This document shows, piece after piece, positions 12,178 through 14,013 of a stretch of DNA of 14,013 nucleotides (position 1 is its first letter; every line of letters starts with the position of its first letter). The stretch spans positions 1 through 14,013 of the forward strand of contig WQUF01000149.1 of NCBI GenBank assembly GCA_009785875.1, read 5' to 3'. The notes beneath the pieces are model-generated. The model had not been told where the DNA came from and did no database searches. It worked only from the letters and a program-made list of their open reading frames with translations. The position numbers and the translations under genes were made by a program. This stretch comes from Oscillospiraceae bacterium. Lineage in GTDB: Bacteria; Bacillota; Clostridia; Clostridiales; Clostridiaceae.

Positions 12178-14013
12178 ATGAAACTGAGTAAAAAAGAAAA
12201 TCGTGATTTAATTATAAGAGCTGCAAGGGTCAAAAAGCGTCTGCTAAGTGCATCTAGAAAAAACTCTGATACTTTGCTCATCCAATACGATAATAGTTAT
12301 GATGGCTTTGATGATGAAAAAGTAGAAGATATGAGGGATCAATTCGGTAACAATTTAATAACAAAACAAAAAAAAGATCCACTCATTAAAAGGTTTTTAC
12401 TAGCGTTTATTAATCCATTTACTATAGTATTATTTGTGTTAGCTGCCGTATCATTTTTTACAAAGGATTTTGCTGCAGTAATAATAGTGCTTACTATGGT
12501 CACAATAAGTGGCTTACTGCGTTTTATACAAGAATTTAGAAGTGGAAAAGCAGCAGATCGTTTAATCGAAATGGTTGAAACTACAATAACTGTGCAGAGA
12601 GAAACAGTTAATGAGGATGATGAAGATGATGTAATTTCAGAAAAAAAAGAAATTCCTCTTGATGAACTCGTAGTAGGTGATGTGGTTTATCTTGCAGCTG
12701 GAGATATGATTCCTGCAGATGTGCGAATATTGAAAGCTAAGGATTTATTTGTAAGTCAAGCTTCTTTAACTGGTGAAAGTGAACCAATAGAAAAGTTTTC
12801 TAAAGAAATACCAGGGAAAAATACGAATCCTATTGATTTAAACAACTTAGCATTTATGGGCTCAAACGTAATTTCTGGGTCTGCTGTGGCTTTGGCTCTT
12901 GCTGTTGGTGATGATACTATGCTTGGTGCGATTTCAAAGCAAATGCAGGAAAAGAAACCACCTACTAGCTTTGAAAAAGGTGTTAACTCAGTTTCATGGG
13001 TTTTAATTCGCTTTATGCTGATTATGGTTCCTATAGTTTTCTTAGTAAATGGCTTTACAAAGGGAAATTGGATAGAAGCATTTTTATTTGCTCTTTCAGT
13101 TGCAGTAGGACTTACTCCTGAAATGCTTCCAATGATCGTATCTGCAAATTTAGCTAAAGGTGCCGTTTCAATGGCTAAGAAAGATGTTGTTGTAAAAGAC
13201 TTAAACTCAATCCAGAATTTTGGTGCTATGGATATTCTATGCACAGATAAAACTGGAACAATCACTCAAGATAAGGTAATACTAGAATATCATTTAGATA
13301 TACATGGAAACGAAGATATAAGAGTATTGAGGCATGCGTTTCTAAATAGTTATTTTCAAACTGGGCTTAAAAATTTAATGGATATTTCTATAATTGAAAA
13401 ATCAAATGAAGAAAATATGGCAAATGAATGGAAAAATTTTACGAAAGTAGATGAAATACCATTTGATTTTAATCGCCGACGTATGAGTGTTGTTGTTGCT
13501 GATGAACATGGTAAAACTCAACTTATTACAAAAGGAGCTATTGAAGAAATGTTATCAATATCCTCCTTTGTTGAATATAATGGAAAAATAGAACCTTTGA
13601 CAGAAGAAATTAAAAAAGAAGTTTTAGAAACATGTGGAGATTATAATTCAGATGGGCTTCGTATTTTAGGAGTATCTCAAAAAACTAATCCATCCCCTAT
13701 AGGAGCTTTTTCTGTAGAAGATGAACATGACATGGTGCTTCTAGGATATTTAGCTTTTTTAGACCCACCAAAGGATAGTGCCGAGGAGGCTATTTCGGCT
13801 CTACATGATTATGGTGTAGATATTAGAGTTCTAACTGGAGACAATGATGCTGTAACAAAAAGTGTATGCAAGCAAGTAGGCATAGATGTTAAAAATATAA
13901 TTCTAGGGTATGAAATCGAGAATATGAATGACGATGAACTAAAGAAAACTGTTGAAGACACTGATGTATTTGCAAAGCTATCTCCACAGCAGAAGGCAAA
14001 AATAGTAACCGCA
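12178..14013 (+). CDS. mgtA: Magnesium-translocating P-type ATPase MgtA (3' end cut by window)
   Basis: 612 codons are open to the window edge; full proteins are about 890 residues. The ATG has an AAAGGAGGGG ribosome binding site seven bases upstream. Present: N-terminal cytoplasmic region, first membrane helix pair (about 82-118), actuator domain with LTGES (TGES 198-201), membrane helix 4 with PEMLPM (314-319), characteristic of type IIIB magnesium pumps, the phosphorylated aspartate D357 in DKTGT, KGA at 452-454 in the nucleotide domain and TGDND at 553-557. Still to come are the GDGxND hinge and the last six membrane helices. Family knowledge: it imports magnesium from outside using ATP and is induced by magnesium shortage. 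The M-box upstream confirms this. A pair of TATAAT sequences (12118-12123, 12127-12132) precedes it without good -35 partners. Confidence 0.93.
   Translation, partial: MKLSKKENRDLIIRAARVKKRLLSASRKNSDTLLIQYDNSYDGFDDEKVEDMRDQFGNNLITKQKKDPLIKRFLLAFINPFTIVLFVLAAVSFFTKDFAAVIIVLTMVTISGLLRFIQEFRSGKAADRLIEMVETTITVQRETVNEDDEDDVISEKKEIPLDELVVGDVVYLAAGDMIPADVRILKAKDLFVSQASLTGESEPIEKFSKEIPGKNTNPIDLNNLAFMGSNVISGSAVALALAVGDDTMLGAISKQMQEKKPPTSFEKGVNSVSWVLIRFMLIMVPIVFLVNGFTKGNWIEAFLFALSVAVGLTPEMLPMIVSANLAKGAVSMAKKDVVVKDLNSIQNFGAMDILCTDKTGTITQDKVILEYHLDIHGNEDIRVLRHAFLNSYFQTGLKNLMDISIIEKSNEENMANEWKNFTKVDEIPFDFNRRRMSVVVADEHGKTQLITKGAIEEMLSISSFVEYNGKIEPLTEEIKKEVLETCGDYNSDGLRILGVSQKTNPSPIGAFSVEDEHDMVLLGYLAFLDPPKDSAEEAISALHDYGVDIRVLTGDNDAVTKSVCKQVGIDVKNIILGYEIENMNDDELKKTVEDTDVFAKLSPQQKAKIVTA

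Noticed and set aside
12756..13265. Minus-strand frame of 169 codons
   Set aside because: It lies antisense inside mgtA, whose TGES, PEMLPM and DKTGT motifs prove the plus frame.

Overview
The window is AT-rich, with strong AGGAGG-type ribosome binding sites, TTGACA/TATAAT promoters, short intergenic gaps and AT-ending codons. Together with the gene families present (rubrerythrin with a possible PerR operator, M-box-controlled MgtA, LytR-CpsA-Psr protein, a long two-part nucleoside kinase), this points to a low-GC anaerobic Firmicute, most likely Clostridium or a close relative. This assignment is an inference; no rRNA or marker gene is present.

Left part (1-5100): the end of a Nudix ADP-ribose pyrophosphatase gene and its terminator face a gene for a 199-residue soluble protein of unknown role. 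Two tandem paralogous genes of unknown function follow; each protein has a WG-repeat-like segment and a conserved C-terminal GDFGYQIR motif. Next is an LCP-family cell-wall glycopolymer transferase with its own promoter and terminator. Against it, on the minus strand, lies the truncated front half of a YhcG/DUF1016-type nuclease gene. The stretch 5052-5818 has no convincing gene. It holds heptamer repeats, a decayed reading frame and a candidate structured RNA.

Middle (5819-9335): a minus-strand cluster encodes two small unknown proteins (translationally coupled) and then a stand-alone ParB-like DNA-binding protein behind its own terminator and promoter. Start codons of three genes in the window, two of them here, were moved inward because the longest reading frame begins inside or directly against the ribosome binding site. 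Divergently placed is a 551-residue nucleoside (uridine-type) kinase with a ThrRS-like N-terminal region.

Right part (9336-14013): a rubrerythrin gene carries an extraordinary C-terminal extension of about 190 residues made mostly of tandem proline-rich repeats. Its promoter overlaps a near-consensus PerR-like operator. A previously easy-to-miss 49-codon gene follows immediately, then a terminator. After a convergent pair (small helical protein, six-helix membrane protein), a strong promoter drives an M-box magnesium riboswitch, an intrinsic terminator, a possible 26-codon leader peptide whose start and stop codons pair with each other, and then mgtA, a magnesium P-type ATPase cut by the window edge.

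Most noteworthy are the proline-rich rubrerythrin with its possible peroxide-responsive promoter, the leader peptide/hairpin between the M-box and mgtA, and two phased 7-bp repeat families scattered between genes in the left half.
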